Assembly: GCA_012797975.1 (NCBI GenBank)
Contig: JAAZOD010000007.1
Location: 1 to 64,000, forward strand
Direction: 5' to 3'
Source: Pelolinea sp.
GTDB taxonomy: Bacteria; Chloroflexota; Anaerolineae; Anaerolineales; Anaerolineaceae
Length of the DNA stretch: 64,000 bases
A program made the translations under genes and the position numbers. Positions within the stretch are counted from its first letter, which is position 1; each line of letters opens with the position of its first letter. This document shows positions 8,104-16,455 of this stretch, one piece after another. The notes beneath the pieces are model-generated. The model was given only the letters and a program-made list of their open reading frames with translations. It was not told where the DNA came from and made no database searches.

Positions 8104-9558
8104 ATGATGGACAAAGATTTGCTTTCCATTCAAGAAGCGCGTGACCTGGCAGCCCAGGCATATGAAGCTCAGTTGATCTGGGGAAAAGCCAGCCAGGAAC
8201 AGGTAGATCGGGTGTGTGCTGCCATGGCTGAGGCCGGTTATCAGGCATCCGACCGACTTGGACGGATGGCTTGTGAAGAAACCGGTTATGGGGTGGCTGC
8301 TCATAAAAAATTAAAAAATGAACTGGCCTCACGCATTCTTTGGGAGAGCATTTGCGATGTGAAAACGGTTGGCGTTATCAGGCATGACCCAGAAAAACGG
8401 TTGTATGAAATTGCCTGGCCAATGGGTGTGGTAGCTGCTTTAACCCCCAGTACCAACCCAACTTCCACGGTGTTTGCCAAAGCAATCTCGGCAGTGAAAG
8501 CCAGAGATGCCATTGTATTTGCTCCTCATCCCTCTGCTGTGAACAGCAGCAACGAAGCTGCCCGTACCTTGCAGCAGGCAGCCGAAAATGCCGGTGCACC
8601 TGCCGGATTGATCAGTTGCATGCGCACTATCTCTTTGGGTGGAACGCAAGAACTCATGCGCCATAAACGGGTGCGCGTGATCCTGGCAACTGGTGGGGAG
8701 GGAATGGTGAAAGCCGCTCATTCCGTCGGGAAACCGGCTTATGGGGTGGGACCGGGAAATGTTCCTGCTTATGTTGACCGCAGCGCCGACCTTGAAAAAG
8801 CGGCACGCTATATCGTCTCAAGCAAATCGTTTGATTATTCCCTCATCTGTGCTTCAGAGCAAAGTGTGGTGGCTGACAGACCCATTGCTGCGCAACTGGC
8901 TCAATTAATGCAGGTCAATGGCGCATATTTTGCCGATGAAAAGACTGCGGATATCCTGCGGAACATTCTTTTCAACCCGGATGGTACGATGAATGTTGCC
9001 ACAGTCGGCAAGTCTCCGCAATTTTTGGCGCAGTTGGGCGGTTTTGAAATTCCGGCGGATACACGCATCATTGTGGTGCGGTTGAACAGGGTGGGGCCGG
9101 AAGAACCACTATCACGCGAAAAACTGACCACCGTGTTGGGCTGGTATGAAGAAGATGGCTGGGAAAAAGGTTGTGAGCGTTGTATTGAATTGATTCTTTT
9201 CGGCGGAAGAGGACACTCTCTGGTATTGCATGCGACCGATCAAGATGTGATCATGCAATTCGGGCTTGAAAAGCCGGTCTTCCGTATTCTGGTCAATACC
9301 ATGAGCACTCTGGGTGCAGTTGGGATGACCACGGGTGTAATGCCCTCTCTCACTTTAGGAGCAGGCGGGGAAGGCGGTTCTGTCACAGGTGACAATGTAA
9401 CCGTCCATCACCTGTTCAATATCAAGCGGCTGGCATATGAGATCACGCCTCCGCCCGAAGCGGCCATGGTTGGATCCGGAAAATCTTCAGGACCCACCCA
9501 GCAAGAGCTGGAAAGTATCGTCAGACAGGTGATGCTGGAAGCGCTTGCGAAAAAATAA
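8104..9558 (+). CDS. CoA-acylating aldehyde dehydrogenase (PduP/EutE-like), microcompartment enzyme
   Basis: This enzyme oxidises acetaldehyde to acetyl-CoA with NAD+ and CoA. The catalytic cysteine is Cys249 in SLICASEQ, and the NAD-binding segments include TPSTNPTSTVFAK and YGVGPGNVPA. The C-terminus (about residues 465-484, QQELESIVRQVMLEALAKK) is an amphipathic helix after a Gly/Ser-rich linker, as in encapsulation peptides. ATG at 8104 is followed at once by a second ATG at 8107; either may be used. In context it would consume the acetaldehyde made by DeoC inside the shell. No alcohol dehydrogenase or phosphotransacylase gene is present in the operon to recycle NADH and CoA. Confidence 0.94.
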   Translation: MMDKDLLSIQEARDLAAQAYEAQLIWGKASQEQVDRVCAAMAEAGYQASDRLGRMACEETGYGVAAHKKLKNELASRILWESICDVKTVGVIRHDPEKRLYEIAWPMGVVAALTPSTNPTSTVFAKAISAVKARDAIVFAPHPSAVNSSNEAARTLQQAAENAGAPAGLISCMRTISLGGTQELMRHKRVRVILATGGEGMVKAAHSVGKPAYGVGPGNVPAYVDRSADLEKAARYIVSSKSFDYSLICASEQSVVADRPIAAQLAQLMQVNGAYFADEKTADILRNILFNPDGTMNVATVGKSPQFLAQLGGFEIPADTRIIVVRLNRVGPEEPLSREKLTTVLGWYEEDGWEKGCERCIELILFGGRGHSLVLHATDQDVIMQFGLEKPVFRILVNTMSTLGAVGMTTGVMPSLTLGAGGEGGSVTGDNVTVHHLFNIKRLAYEITPPPEAAMVGSGKSSGPTQQELESIVRQVMLEALAKK

Positions 9559-9579
9559 AGATAAAGAAAGGAAGTAAGC

Positions 9580-9906
9580 ATGGCAGTAAATCCTGAATTA
9601 ATCGCGTTAGGCATGGTGGAGACCAAGGGTCTGGTCGGCTCAATTGAAGCCGCCGATGCAATGGTCAAAGCTGCGAACGTAACCCTCATCGGCTCCGAGT
9701 ATGTCGGTGGTGGTTATGTGACGGTTATGGTGCGTGGAGATGTCGGTGCGGTGAAAGCCGCCACGGATGCTGGCGCTGCCGCTGCGAAGCGTGTTGGCGA
9801 ACTGGTTTCCGTGCATGTCATTCCTCGACCCCATAACGATGTCGAAATGATCCTGCCGCAAAAGGAAAAAGGCAGCATTAGCGGCCGCACCACTTCTGCG
9901 AAATAG
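9580..9906 (+). CDS. BMC-H hexameric shell protein (PduA/EutM type)
   Basis: A 108-residue single-BMC-domain protein that tiles the facets of the shell. It keeps the canonical ALGMVETKG opening, the [13 protein letters not shown] helix start and the [11 protein letters not shown] hexamer-edge motif. The pore loop reads VGGGYV instead of the KIGSGLV of PduA, with a bulky Tyr just after the glycines, so pore size or selectivity may differ. It is the only BMC-H gene here, so most of the facet would be built from this protein plus the BMC-T downstream. Confidence 0.96.
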   Translation: MAVNPELIALGMVETKGLVGSIEAADAMVKAANVTLIGSEYVGGGYVTVMVRGDVGAVKAATDAGAAAAKRVGELVSVHVIPRPHNDVEMILPQKEKGSISGRTTSAK

Positions 9907-9928
9907 CCGCGGATCAAAGTAGAATACC

Positions 9929-10813
9929 GTGCTGGGCAAAGTAGGTGAGTTTAATCTCACAGAATACCTGACGCGTGCAGAACAAGTCATTCTGCCAAGT
10001 CAGATACAGAATACCTCGCCAGCGCCTGTTGAAGATGGACCTCTTTATGTGGGCGCTGACTTGGGTACGGCCTACCTTGTGTTGGTCGTACTGGACAAGA
10101 ATTTGCAGCCGGTCGCTGGCGAGTACCAGTTTGCCCAGGTGGTAAAAGATGGACTGGTGGTTGACTATTTTGGTGCGGTTGACCGCCTGACAGCAATGAA
10201 ACAGCGAGTTGAGGCGCGCATTGGAAGGACTTTAACAGAAGCGGCCAGTTCCTTTCCCCCAGGCGTTCCGCTTGCCGAAGTACGTGCCACGGCCAATGTG
10301 GTCGAGGCGGCGGGATTGCATTGTGTGGGATTGGTGGATGAACCTACCGCAGCTAATAATCTGCTGGGTATCCAAAATGGAGCCATAGTGGATGTAGGCG
10401 GCGGGACAACGGGCATTGCGTTGGTAGAAGATGGCAAAGTCATTTTTTCGGCTGACGAAGCCACTGGCGGCACTCATTTTTCTCTGGTGATCGCCGGCGC
10501 GCGCGATATCAGTTTCGAGGAAGCCGAAGAAATGAAAAAGAATATGGCCATGCAATCCATGCTTTTTCCGGTGGTTCGTCCGGTTATGGAAAAAGTCGGC
10601 AGCATCATTAACCATCAACTTGATGGAAGAAAAGTTACCGGTATTTCCCTGGTCGGGGGGGCAGCATGTTTTCCGGGCATGGCGGAGGTGGTGCAGGATT
10701 ACACAGGCATATCGACCCATTCTCCTGAAAAACCGCTTTTTGTTACGCCCATTGGCATCGCCATGCACCATGCGCAGGTAGCTGCAGAAATGGAGAGTTT
10801 GAATGGCAGATAA
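9929..10813 (+). CDS. EutJ-like actin/Hsp70-fold ATPase of the microcompartment
   Basis: An ASKHA-fold protein of about 294 residues resembling EutJ: phosphate-1 loop YVGADLGTAYLVL (about 40-52), DEPTAANNLLG (about 135), phosphate-2 loop VDVGGGTTGIALVEDG, and adenosine-binding SLVGGAACFPGM. It lacks the peptide-binding domain of DnaK. EutJ proteins are thought to be chaperones or reactivation-type factors for microcompartment enzymes; the exact job is unproven. The start is a GTG at 9929 with only a weak ribosome-binding site, so the first codons are uncertain. Its end overlaps the next start by 11 bases. Confidence 0.85.
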   Translation: MLGKVGEFNLTEYLTRAEQVILPSQIQNTSPAPVEDGPLYVGADLGTAYLVLVVLDKNLQPVAGEYQFAQVVKDGLVVDYFGAVDRLTAMKQRVEARIGRTLTEAASSFPPGVPLAEVRATANVVEAAGLHCVGLVDEPTAANNLLGIQNGAIVDVGGGTTGIALVEDGKVIFSADEATGGTHFSLVIAGARDISFEEAEEMKKNMAMQSMLFPVVRPVMEKVGSIINHQLDGRKVTGISLVGGAACFPGMAEVVQDYTGISTHSPEKPLFVTPIGIAMHHAQVAAEMESLNGR

Positions 10814-11429
10814 ATTTCAATTAAGATGTTATTGCTTGTTGGATCGTATGCAAGCGCAATATGCCGCTTTTGTCGGAACGATCACCCAGGGTGACCTGCC
10901 GACCGAAGGAATGGCATCCCTGTATATCGAAATGGCTCCGGGCAATGAAGTTTTTCGTACTGTGGATATTGCAGTCAAAGCCACGGAAGCCAAACCAGGC
11001 GCACAGATCGTGGAACGCGAATTTGGTATGTTCGAAGTGCATTCCATGAACCAGGCAGCCGTCATCGAGGCAGGCAGTGTGGTTCTGGATCGACTGGCAT
11101 TGAAGGTCGAAGACCGTGTGAAACCGCAGATCGCTTCAGTGCAGGTGATCACTCGGGTAGATTCTTACCAGGCGCAACTCTTGAACCGTTTTCGACGCGG
11201 CAGTATGCTGGTGCCCGGCGAAACCATGCTGGTGCTGGAATGTGCTCCGGCAGCCTATATCAACTATGCCTGCAATGAAGCCGAAAAACGTGCATCCATC
11301 AAGATCGTCCATGTTTCCAGCGTTGGCAGATACGGACGCATGTGGCTTTCGGGTTCTGAAGCGGAGATCATCAACGCAAAGAACGCAGCCATCCAGGCGC
11401 TTGAAAATTTGGAAGGACAACCTGAATAA
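10803..11429 (+). CDS. BMC-T trimeric shell protein (tandem BMC domains, double-stacking type)
   Basis: Two BMC-like domains are fused in 208 residues. The N-terminal half (CYCLLDRMQAQYAAFVGTI, later IEMAPGNEVFRTVDIALKAT-like) resembles the CsoS1D/CcmP-like double-stacking trimers and the Haliangium ochraceum BMC-T2/T3 proteins; the second half repeats the fold (VEREFGMFEVHSMNQAAV onward). Such trimers have large gated pores and are considered routes for bulky metabolites such as CoA or NAD. It overlaps eutJ-like by 11 bases. The BMC-T call is firm; the double-stacking assignment rests on resemblance. Confidence 0.87.
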   Translation: MADKFQLRCYCLLDRMQAQYAAFVGTITQGDLPTEGMASLYIEMAPGNEVFRTVDIAVKATEAKPGAQIVEREFGMFEVHSMNQAAVIEAGSVVLDRLALKVEDRVKPQIASVQVITRVDSYQAQLLNRFRRGSMLVPGETMLVLECAPAAYINYACNEAEKRASIKIVHVSSVGRYGRMWLSGSEAEIINAKNAAIQALENLEGQPE

Positions 11430-11446
11430 AAACCGGGAGGGTTTGC

Positions 11447-11818
11447 ATGGCAAAGACTTTTTTTACCGAACGGGATATTGAGGATCTTTTCCGGCAGGGT
11501 ATCATGACCGTCACTCTCACGGATGATGTGGTCATGACCGATCTGGCGTATGAAAAAGCCAGAAAGCTGGAAATGAAGATTGCACAGCCTGCCGAAAATC
11601 CACCGGCTGCACCTGTTCGCCCGTACATCAATGCGTCGGCCAAAACGGCTGTACAGTCCTCTGCGTCGGCCCCGTGCAAGTGTGAAGATGCTGCCCGTGT
11701 GGCTGAGATCAAAGCCAAGGTACATGAAACGGTGAAGGCACGTTTGGGAAATGCGGTGGATGAAGCGATGTTGGATGCAGTGATCGACCGTGTTGCAAAA
11801 GACTTGGGGCTTGGCTAA
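11447..11818 (+). CDS. Small microcompartment accessory protein with C-terminal amphipathic helix
   Basis: A 123-residue protein with no catalytic motif. The N-terminal ~45 residues (FFTERDIEDLFRQGIMTVTL, then LAYEKARKLEMKI) resemble the short N-terminal module found in microcompartment cobalamin adenosyltransferases of the EutT/PduO kind and in some other BMC accessory proteins. An Ala/Pro/Ser-rich linker (about 46-78, including a CKC pair) leads to a charged helix (AARVAEIKAKVHETVKARL) like a targeting peptide. It begins 17 bases after BMC-T and ends two bases before a BMC-P gene. It may act as a scaffold or cargo adaptor; that is inference. Confidence 0.7.
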   Translation: MAKTFFTERDIEDLFRQGIMTVTLTDDVVMTDLAYEKARKLEMKIAQPAENPPAAPVRPYINASAKTAVQSSASAPCKCEDAARVAEIKAKVHETVKARLGNAVDEAMLDAVIDRVAKDLGLG

Positions 11819-11820
11819 GC

Positions 11821-12141
11821 ATGCTTTTCGGAAGAGTCAAAGGCACCGCAATTTGTACATTGAAGTACCAGGACTTGGAAGGATTGAAGCTTCTAATCGT
11901 CCAACCGCTTGATAAGCATCTCGAGCCGGCTGGCGGGCTGCAGGTGGCTGTAGACGTGGTCCAAGCGGGAGTGGGTGATTTGTGCGTGATGGTGCGTTCC
12001 AGAGAAGCCGCGTTGGCCATGCCCGGGGTCAAATTTGTCCCGGTCGATCTGGCATTGGTGGGCATTGTGGATGAGCTGGAGATCAAACCGGATGGCGAGT
12101 TTGATTTCACACTCAAACGGGGTTGGAATACCTATACCTAA
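11821..12141 (+). CDS. BMC-P shell vertex protein, copy 2
   Basis: A 106-residue EutN/CcmL-family pentamer protein: MLFGRVKGTAICTLKYQDLEG at the N-terminus and VQAGVGDLCVMVRSREAA in the middle. It differs clearly from copies 1 and 3, so the three are old paralogues rather than a recent duplication, and may form mixed or alternative vertices. It starts two bases after the upstream stop. Confidence 0.92.
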   Translation: MLFGRVKGTAICTLKYQDLEGLKLLIVQPLDKHLEPAGGLQVAVDVVQAGVGDLCVMVRSREAALAMPGVKFVPVDLALVGIVDELEIKPDGEFDFTLKRGWNTYT

Positions 12142-12157
12142 AGCATAAAGGGATACC

Positions 12158-12436
12158 ATGATCGTTGGAAAAGTTGTCGGAACGGTGGTCACAACCATCA
12201 GCCATGAGCACTATAAAGGTCGTCGGCTGCTGGTGGTGGAACCGTTGTATACCGAAGGTGACAAAGCAGGGGGGGATTTTCTGGCGCTGGATAACAGTCA
12301 TGCCGGCATTGGCGATACCGTCTTGGTATTGCGTGAAGGGAGCGGTGCACGGCAGGTGATGGGCAACCCGGATGCCTGCGTCATTTCGGTCATCGTGGGG
12401 ATCGTGGATTCGGTTTCGGTGGAATGCTCGGAATGA
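12158..12436 (+). CDS. BMC-P shell vertex protein, copy 3
   Basis: A 92-residue EutN/CcmL-family protein (MIVGKVVGTVVTTISHEHYKG, DNSHAGIGDTVLVLREGSGAR). It is the last gene of the microcompartment operon and is followed after 23 bases by a hairpin terminator. The AGIGDTVLVLREGSGAR segment is the standard loop around the pentamer pore. Confidence 0.93.
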   Translation: MIVGKVVGTVVTTISHEHYKGRRLLVVEPLYTEGDKAGGDFLALDNSHAGIGDTVLVLREGSGARQVMGNPDACVISVIVGIVDSVSVECSE

Positions 12437-12459
12437 AATGGATTGAATACGAATAAAAG

Positions 12460-12486
12460 CGGTTTTTTAGACTGGAAACCGTTTTT
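12460..12486 (+). terminator. Rho-independent terminator of the microcompartment operon
   Basis: A six-base-pair stem CGGTTT/AAACCG (12460-12465 with 12476-12481) and a ten-base loop are followed by TTTTT at 12482-12486. It lies 23 bases after the last BMC-P stop. Confidence 0.75.
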
Positions 12487-12553
12487 AATTTAAAGAGAAG
12501 AACTTGTATAAATTTGATATGAATGGTAGTATTACGGCTATGAGGGCCAAGAA

Positions 12554-12847
12554 TTGAGAACATACAGTGAACCGCACAGTATGATCCCATGCAGCGAATG
12601 CAATATTGGGCAGATGCATAAAACTAGCATTACTTATTTCACCTGGCTGAACGGCGAAATGATCACCGTGCCTGATTTTCCGGCATGGGTGTGTGATATC
12701 TGCGGGAAACGCGAATATGACCACGATGCAGTCGATCAATTAGCCCGACTGTTGAGCACAACAGGCGAAATCAATCGAGTACGCCCACGCACGAATCATG
12801 TAGGTGATCAGGTTAGCGATAAACGGCACACTTCTCCCATTGAATAG
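12554..12847 (+). CDS. YgiT-type zinc-finger protein
   Basis: A 97-residue protein with two cysteine pairs, CSEC near residue 13 and CDIC near residue 47 followed by GKREYD, the arrangement of YgiT/MqsA-like zinc-finger domains. There is no helix-turn-helix region after the finger and no adjacent toxin gene, so an antitoxin role is not supported. The TTG at 12554 has GAGGG 8 bases upstream and is preferred; an ATG at 12581 lacks a site. Function unknown. Confidence 0.65.
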   Translation: MRTYSEPHSMIPCSECNIGQMHKTSITYFTWLNGEMITVPDFPAWVCDICGKREYDHDAVDQLARLLSTTGEINRVRPRTNHVGDQVSDKRHTSPIE

Positions 12848-12875
12848 GAATGAAAATCTTTAATCAACGAATTCG

Positions 12876-12904
12876 TTGACGCATGCGCCAGTGCATGTTA
12901 AAAT
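12876..12904 (+). promoter_or_regulatory. Promoter of the tRNA-Lys gene
   Basis: TTGACG (12876-12881) and TAAAAT (12899-12904) are separated by exactly 17 bases, placing the start about 4 bases before the mature tRNA end. This is a good fit for a stable-RNA promoter. Confidence 0.65.
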
Positions 12905-12914
12905 AACACTCTTC

Positions 12915-12986
12915 GGGCGCGTAGCTCAATGGCAGAGCAGTAGCCTTTTAAGCTATTGGTTGAGAGTTCGATCCTCTCCGCGCTCA
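12915..12986 (+). tRNA. tRNA-Lys (anticodon TTT)
   Basis: A 72-base cloverleaf can be folded by eye. The acceptor stem GGGCGCG (12915-12921) pairs with CGCGCTC (12979-12985), with one G-T pair and discriminator A at 12986. The anticodon stem GTAGC/GCTAT encloses loop CTTTTAA with anticodon TTT at 12947-12949. The T-arm GAGAG/CTCTC encloses TTCGATC. CCA is not encoded. A 17-spaced promoter sits just upstream. No other tRNA gene is adjacent. Confidence 0.95.
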
Positions 12987-13024
12987 TTTTGTTTTTAATT
13001 GCCTGATCGAAATCTCTCCCCTCA

Positions 13025-14515
13025 TTATTTCAAATCAACATGGTGGTTGGTGTCCACCGTGAAAACATATTTTTCTTTCTGTCCCGGTTTGGCGCTGTGC
13101 GCGGCCACCAATACGCGCTTGCCATCCGTGCGGAGGTGCACGATGCCGTGGCAGGTCTTTTTATAGGTCTGCGGTTCCAGATATTCCGTTTTGGTATCCG
13201 GCACCTGAACACCCTTTACCTTTTTTGCCTTGGTGACAAATGCTATTCCGATCTTTTCAAAGAAAGCCGACATTTCGGTAACAAAGATCAAGGGACGTGT
13301 GACACCGGCTCGCGAATATCTGCCGAGGGTTCCCACCATGCAGGCGCGCGGATGGATGTGTTCGTAAAACGGGTCATCATCGCCGCTGCTGATCACGCTG
13401 ACCACCGGCTGGACGAAATCAAAGAATTCATCCACATAATCATCCGAGCCGTGATGGGGTGCTTTCAATACCTCTGCCTGTAATTTCCCGTTTGCTTTGG
13501 GGTACGTATTCATCAAGCGCAGTTCCGATTCACGGTTCAGATCTGCTCCAAAGAAAAAGCGCACCTGACCGTAGGTCAACTTCAAGATGACTGAATTTCC
13601 ATTGATGGTGTGGCTGCCCGAAAGGGAGTTTGAATTCGGGCTCTTATGCAGCCAGGGCAGCAGTTCCTGCCCGTCGATGTTTTCTGTCAGCGGTCCTAAC
13701 ACTTCGATGGAAATCCCCTCGTTTTGGGTGAATTGGAATGCCTGTGCGTCGCCGGCAAGGAGGTTCCGGCACACAAGATTGGGGTTCTTGCCTGCTTGAA
13801 AATCGATATCCGTTTTCCAATCCTGCATGGTTTTTGGCAGTACATTATCCGGCAGATTGCGCGGGTCTTCGACGATCTCCCGAATATATTGCTTCCCATC
13901 TTTGGTTGTGTATTCCCCAAACAAAGCAGGATCATCATCGTCCAGACCGGTGCGTTTTACCAACCCGTTGTGGTAAATGCGTTCGACCTTCAACATGGGT
14001 TCGCTGGTGAGATGATTTTGCTCGTCGAACCGTCTTTGAGAAAGCAGTTCGTGAAAACCAACGATGTGATCCAGGTCGCCATGGGTGATCACCACCGCTT
14101 CGCACGGGACGGAATTCTCACGTAATATGTACGCCCAGGCCTTTTGCATATATTGGCGCAGTGCCTCCGTTTGACCGCCATCCACAATGACCATCTTTTT
14201 CGCTGGCGTCTCGATGATGGCGGAATCCCCCACACCCACATCCACAATGCGTACCTTGAGAATGGCGCTGGTGTCACACAGTTTTGTTTTAATGGGAACG
14301 GCGGCCTGGAAAAATTCCCAGTGCGGTCTTGTTTTTCCATCTGCCTGTTTTTCCCATTTTTGCTGTGCCCAATCCAGAATATAGTTCTTGGCGTCCTGGC
14401 CGGTTACCTTGATCTCATCCCCCCACATCAAGGTCGCAATTAAATCAGTGGTGCTTTTTCCATTTTCGTAACGATGTACCTGAACAATATCGTCATCGAT
14501 GATTTTTTTTCCCAT
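13025..14515 (-). CDS. Stand-alone ComEC-like metallo-beta-lactamase-fold hydrolase
   Basis: A 496-residue soluble protein with a metallo-beta-lactamase fold of the ComEC/Rec2 C-terminal type: metal-binding THGDLDHIVG near residue 144, an internal FFFGADL segment near 320, and PHHGSDD near 350. The first ~85 residues, which include a short beta-rich stretch (IATLMWGDEIKVTG), are not recognised. It has no signal peptide or membrane segments, unlike ComEC. Such free-standing hydrolases may act on nucleic acids or phosphodiesters; the substrate cannot be read here. It is a single gene with about 130 empty bases upstream. Confidence 0.72.
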   Translation of the reverse strand: MGKKIIDDDIVQVHRYENGKSTTDLIATLMWGDEIKVTGQDAKNYILDWAQQKWEKQADGKTRPHWEFFQAAVPIKTKLCDTSAILKVRIVDVGVGDSAIIETPAKKMVIVDGGQTEALRQYMQKAWAYILRENSVPCEAVVITHGDLDHIVGFHELLSQRRFDEQNHLTSEPMLKVERIYHNGLVKRTGLDDDDPALFGEYTTKDGKQYIREIVEDPRNLPDNVLPKTMQDWKTDIDFQAGKNPNLVCRNLLAGDAQAFQFTQNEGISIEVLGPLTENIDGQELLPWLHKSPNSNSLSGSHTINGNSVILKLTYGQVRFFFGADLNRESELRLMNTYPKANGKLQAEVLKAPHHGSDDYVDEFFDFVQPVVSVISSGDDDPFYEHIHPRACMVGTLGRYSRAGVTRPLIFVTEMSAFFEKIGIAFVTKAKKVKGVQVPDTKTEYLEPQTYKKTCHGIVHLRTDGKRVLVAAHSAKPGQKEKYVFTVDTNHHVDLK

Positions 14516-14645
14516 TCTGTCCCTCCCTGAACCCGATCGAATTGCAGGATCTGATTCTCAATCAGCATAGCAAATTGCGGCTGTTTTTGCAATCTTGACT
14601 TGTTTCGAAGGAAAGATTTGGAAAAATCAGCAATGAGAGGAAATG

Positions 14646-15386
14646 TTATGCCAGGGGTAAAAATCCTTTCAACCGATCCAGCAGGATCAAGGCAAACCTT
14701 ACCGTCAGAATGGTCTTTGGAAGGGTTTTAATGATATCTTTCCCTTCCTTGTAATATTGTTCTGCAACTTCTTTTGACCCGTATTTTTCATATTTATAGA
14801 TCGAGCGAAGGTTGGTCAAGGGGATGAACTCTACATCCTTGGGATGGAAGAGCGAATTCAAAAACATTTCGATGCCATAGCGCATGGGTTCCATTTCATC
14901 CAGGTAGGGCAGCAAATCGCTTCGAAAATATGCACGCTGGCCCGATATCAATTCACCGAATTTGATGTGGATCTCTGATGTTCTGCAATAGCCAACCACG
15001 GCTTTGCTGCGTTGGTGGATGAGCGGCTCGACCAAGGCCTGAATATGCCTAGAATTCAAATTCAGCAAATCGGCATCCAGGAACAGCACGATATCTCCCC
15101 GAGCGGCTTTAATGCCCGCAGCCAAAGCCGATCCTTTCCCGCGATTGGTCGAAAAATGGATAATCTGAACGTGCTTGCTGTATCGATCAAGGATTTCCAG
15201 GGAACGATCCTGTGAACCGTCATCAACACAGATGATCTCGTGGACATTTTTAAAGGAGCAGATTGCTCTTAAAAGGTCATCCAGACTCTTTTCCTCGTTA
15301 TAAACGGGAATGATGGCAGAAACAAATTGATGCTCTGAAGATGAGTGCTTCGGTGAATCAAAGAAACTTTGTTTGGTCATAATCAT
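14646..15386 (-). CDS. Family 2 glycosyltransferase
   Basis: A GT-A fold transferase of 246 residues: SAIIPVYNEEKSLDDLLRAI near residue 25, CVDDGSQDRSLEIL for UDP-sugar binding, and the metal-binding DADLLNLN motif near 103. There are no transmembrane segments except a weakly hydrophobic C-terminus, so it is cytosolic or peripheral. It resembles dolichol-phosphate-mannose synthase-like or glucosyl-3-phosphoglycerate-like enzymes, but the acceptor is not identifiable. It stands alone between a hydrolase and a small hypothetical gene. Confidence 0.82.
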   Translation of the reverse strand: MIMTKQSFFDSPKHSSSEHQFVSAIIPVYNEEKSLDDLLRAICSFKNVHEIICVDDGSQDRSLEILDRYSKHVQIIHFSTNRGKGSALAAGIKAARGDIVLFLDADLLNLNSRHIQALVEPLIHQRSKAVVGYCRTSEIHIKFGELISGQRAYFRSDLLPYLDEMEPMRYGIEMFLNSLFHPKDVEFIPLTNLRSIYKYEKYGSKEVAEQYYKEGKDIIKTLPKTILTVRFALILLDRLKGFLPLA

Positions 15387-15490
15387 TCATTTCCTGTAAA
15401 AATGATTGTATACGATACCGAGAGAGAATTAGATTCTCATAAGAAAATTGATAGAGATTTTCGGCGATTCTCTAGTGCTCAATCACGTAT

Positions 15491-15856
15491 TCAAACGCAG
15501 GATTCCATTTTGCCGAGGATAAAATGGTAGACCTTTAGCAGCAGATCACGATCAAGGATGGTCATCGAAAAGGTATAGGAATCATGCAAAAAATACAGAC
15601 GCAATGCATACGGTTTTCGTTTGGGCAGCAGGATAATCCTTTCAATCTGATCATACGGTTTATGCTTAATACGTACCACATTCATTTCAAGTTGCGTTTC
15701 ATATAACGTGAGTGATGGATCGTAACGGTTGCGCCCGAGTTCAATCGATCCCAACCCTTTGATACCGGAGCTGGTCTCCATAACATTGATCCTCACACCT
15801 TCAGGAGGGACATACGAAAAGTCAGGATGGGAATGGGTCAAAGGTCGATTATTCAT
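15491..15856 (-). CDS. Hypothetical protein, 121 residues
   Basis: Not recognised. The sequence is rich in beta-type stretches (SLTLYETQLEMNVVRIKHK, then RIILLPKRKPYALRLYFLH) reminiscent of a small PH-like or YcxB-like barrel, ending in a helix (RDLLLKVYHFIL). There is no signal peptide, metal motif or membrane segment. It lies between two unrelated single genes and is divergent from the VOC gene with about 100 bases between. Confidence 0.55.
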   Translation of the reverse strand: MNNRPLTHSHPDFSYVPPEGVRINVMETSSGIKGLGSIELGRNRYDPSLTLYETQLEMNVVRIKHKPYDQIERIILLPKRKPYALRLYFLHDSYTFSMTILDRDLLLKVYHFILGKMESCV

Positions 15857-15958
15857 TCAATCAATTCTCGTCTATGGCAATGATACCAGAATTATACAGA
15901 TGACCGATTATTCTGGAGAATTCTTTTCTATAATGAAATCACATAAAGGGAGATCGAT

Positions 15959-16321
15959 ATGCAAAAAAATCCGATCGTATTCTGGGAACTGGCATCGCAT
16001 GATGCGGAAAAGTCTGTGAAATTCTTCCGCGATGTCTTTGAATGGGATCTGAGGATGGATGAACGCCTTGGTTTTTATGTCGTTGAGGTGGGAAAAGAAG
16101 CACCCGAAGTGGATGGCGGGATCTTTACGCTAAAACGTGCCAAACTACCATTTTTGACCCTGTATATTTTAGTGAATGATATTGAAGCAATGGCCGATAA
16201 AGTGGTGGATCATGGCGGCTTTTTAGTCGAAGGGGTGCAAAAACTTCCTACTGGTTCCAAGATTTGCCTGTTCAATGAACCTTCCGGCGTTACCTTTGCC
16301 ATGATTGAAAACAGAAAATAA
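15959..16321 (+). CDS. VOC-superfamily (glyoxalase/bleomycin-resistance-like) protein
   Basis: A 120-residue protein with the two beta-alpha-beta-beta-beta modules of the vicinal oxygen chelate fold: NPIVFWELASHDAEKSVKFF at the start and the second module from about residue 60 (LTLYILVNDIEAMADKVVDH), ending LFNEPSGVTFAMIE. The family includes glyoxalases and dioxygenases, but most small members of this type are uncharacterised. GGGAG lies 5-10 bases before the start. A strong hairpin follows the gene. Confidence 0.8.
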   Translation: MQKNPIVFWELASHDAEKSVKFFRDVFEWDLRMDERLGFYVVEVGKEAPEVDGGIFTLKRAKLPFLTLYILVNDIEAMADKVVDHGGFLVEGVQKLPTGSKICLFNEPSGVTFAMIENRK

Positions 16322-16333
16322 CCCCTGAAAGAA

Positions 16334-16366
16334 GAAACGCGGCTGTGTTCATAACAACCGCGTTTC
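16334..16366. terminator. Strong hairpin between VOC gene and MacB-like permease gene
   Basis: A nine-base-pair perfect stem GAAACGCGG/CCGCGTTTC (16334-16342 with 16358-16366) lies 13 bases after the VOC stop. The plus strand has no T-tract after it; the minus strand is only moderately T-rich. It may end transcripts from either convergent side, with modest efficiency expected. Confidence 0.5.
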
Positions 16367-16455
16367 CAAGAAAGGAGGATGTTTTCACAATGGTTTGTGA
16401 GTTAGGTCGCTCGCGTTCCGATTTTTTATACCATCCGTGCCATCCGAAGATTTGT

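Noticed and set aside
12554-12847. The YgiT-type zinc finger as the antitoxin of a toxin-antitoxin pair.
   Set aside because: No HTH region in the protein and no MqsR-like or other toxin gene on either side.
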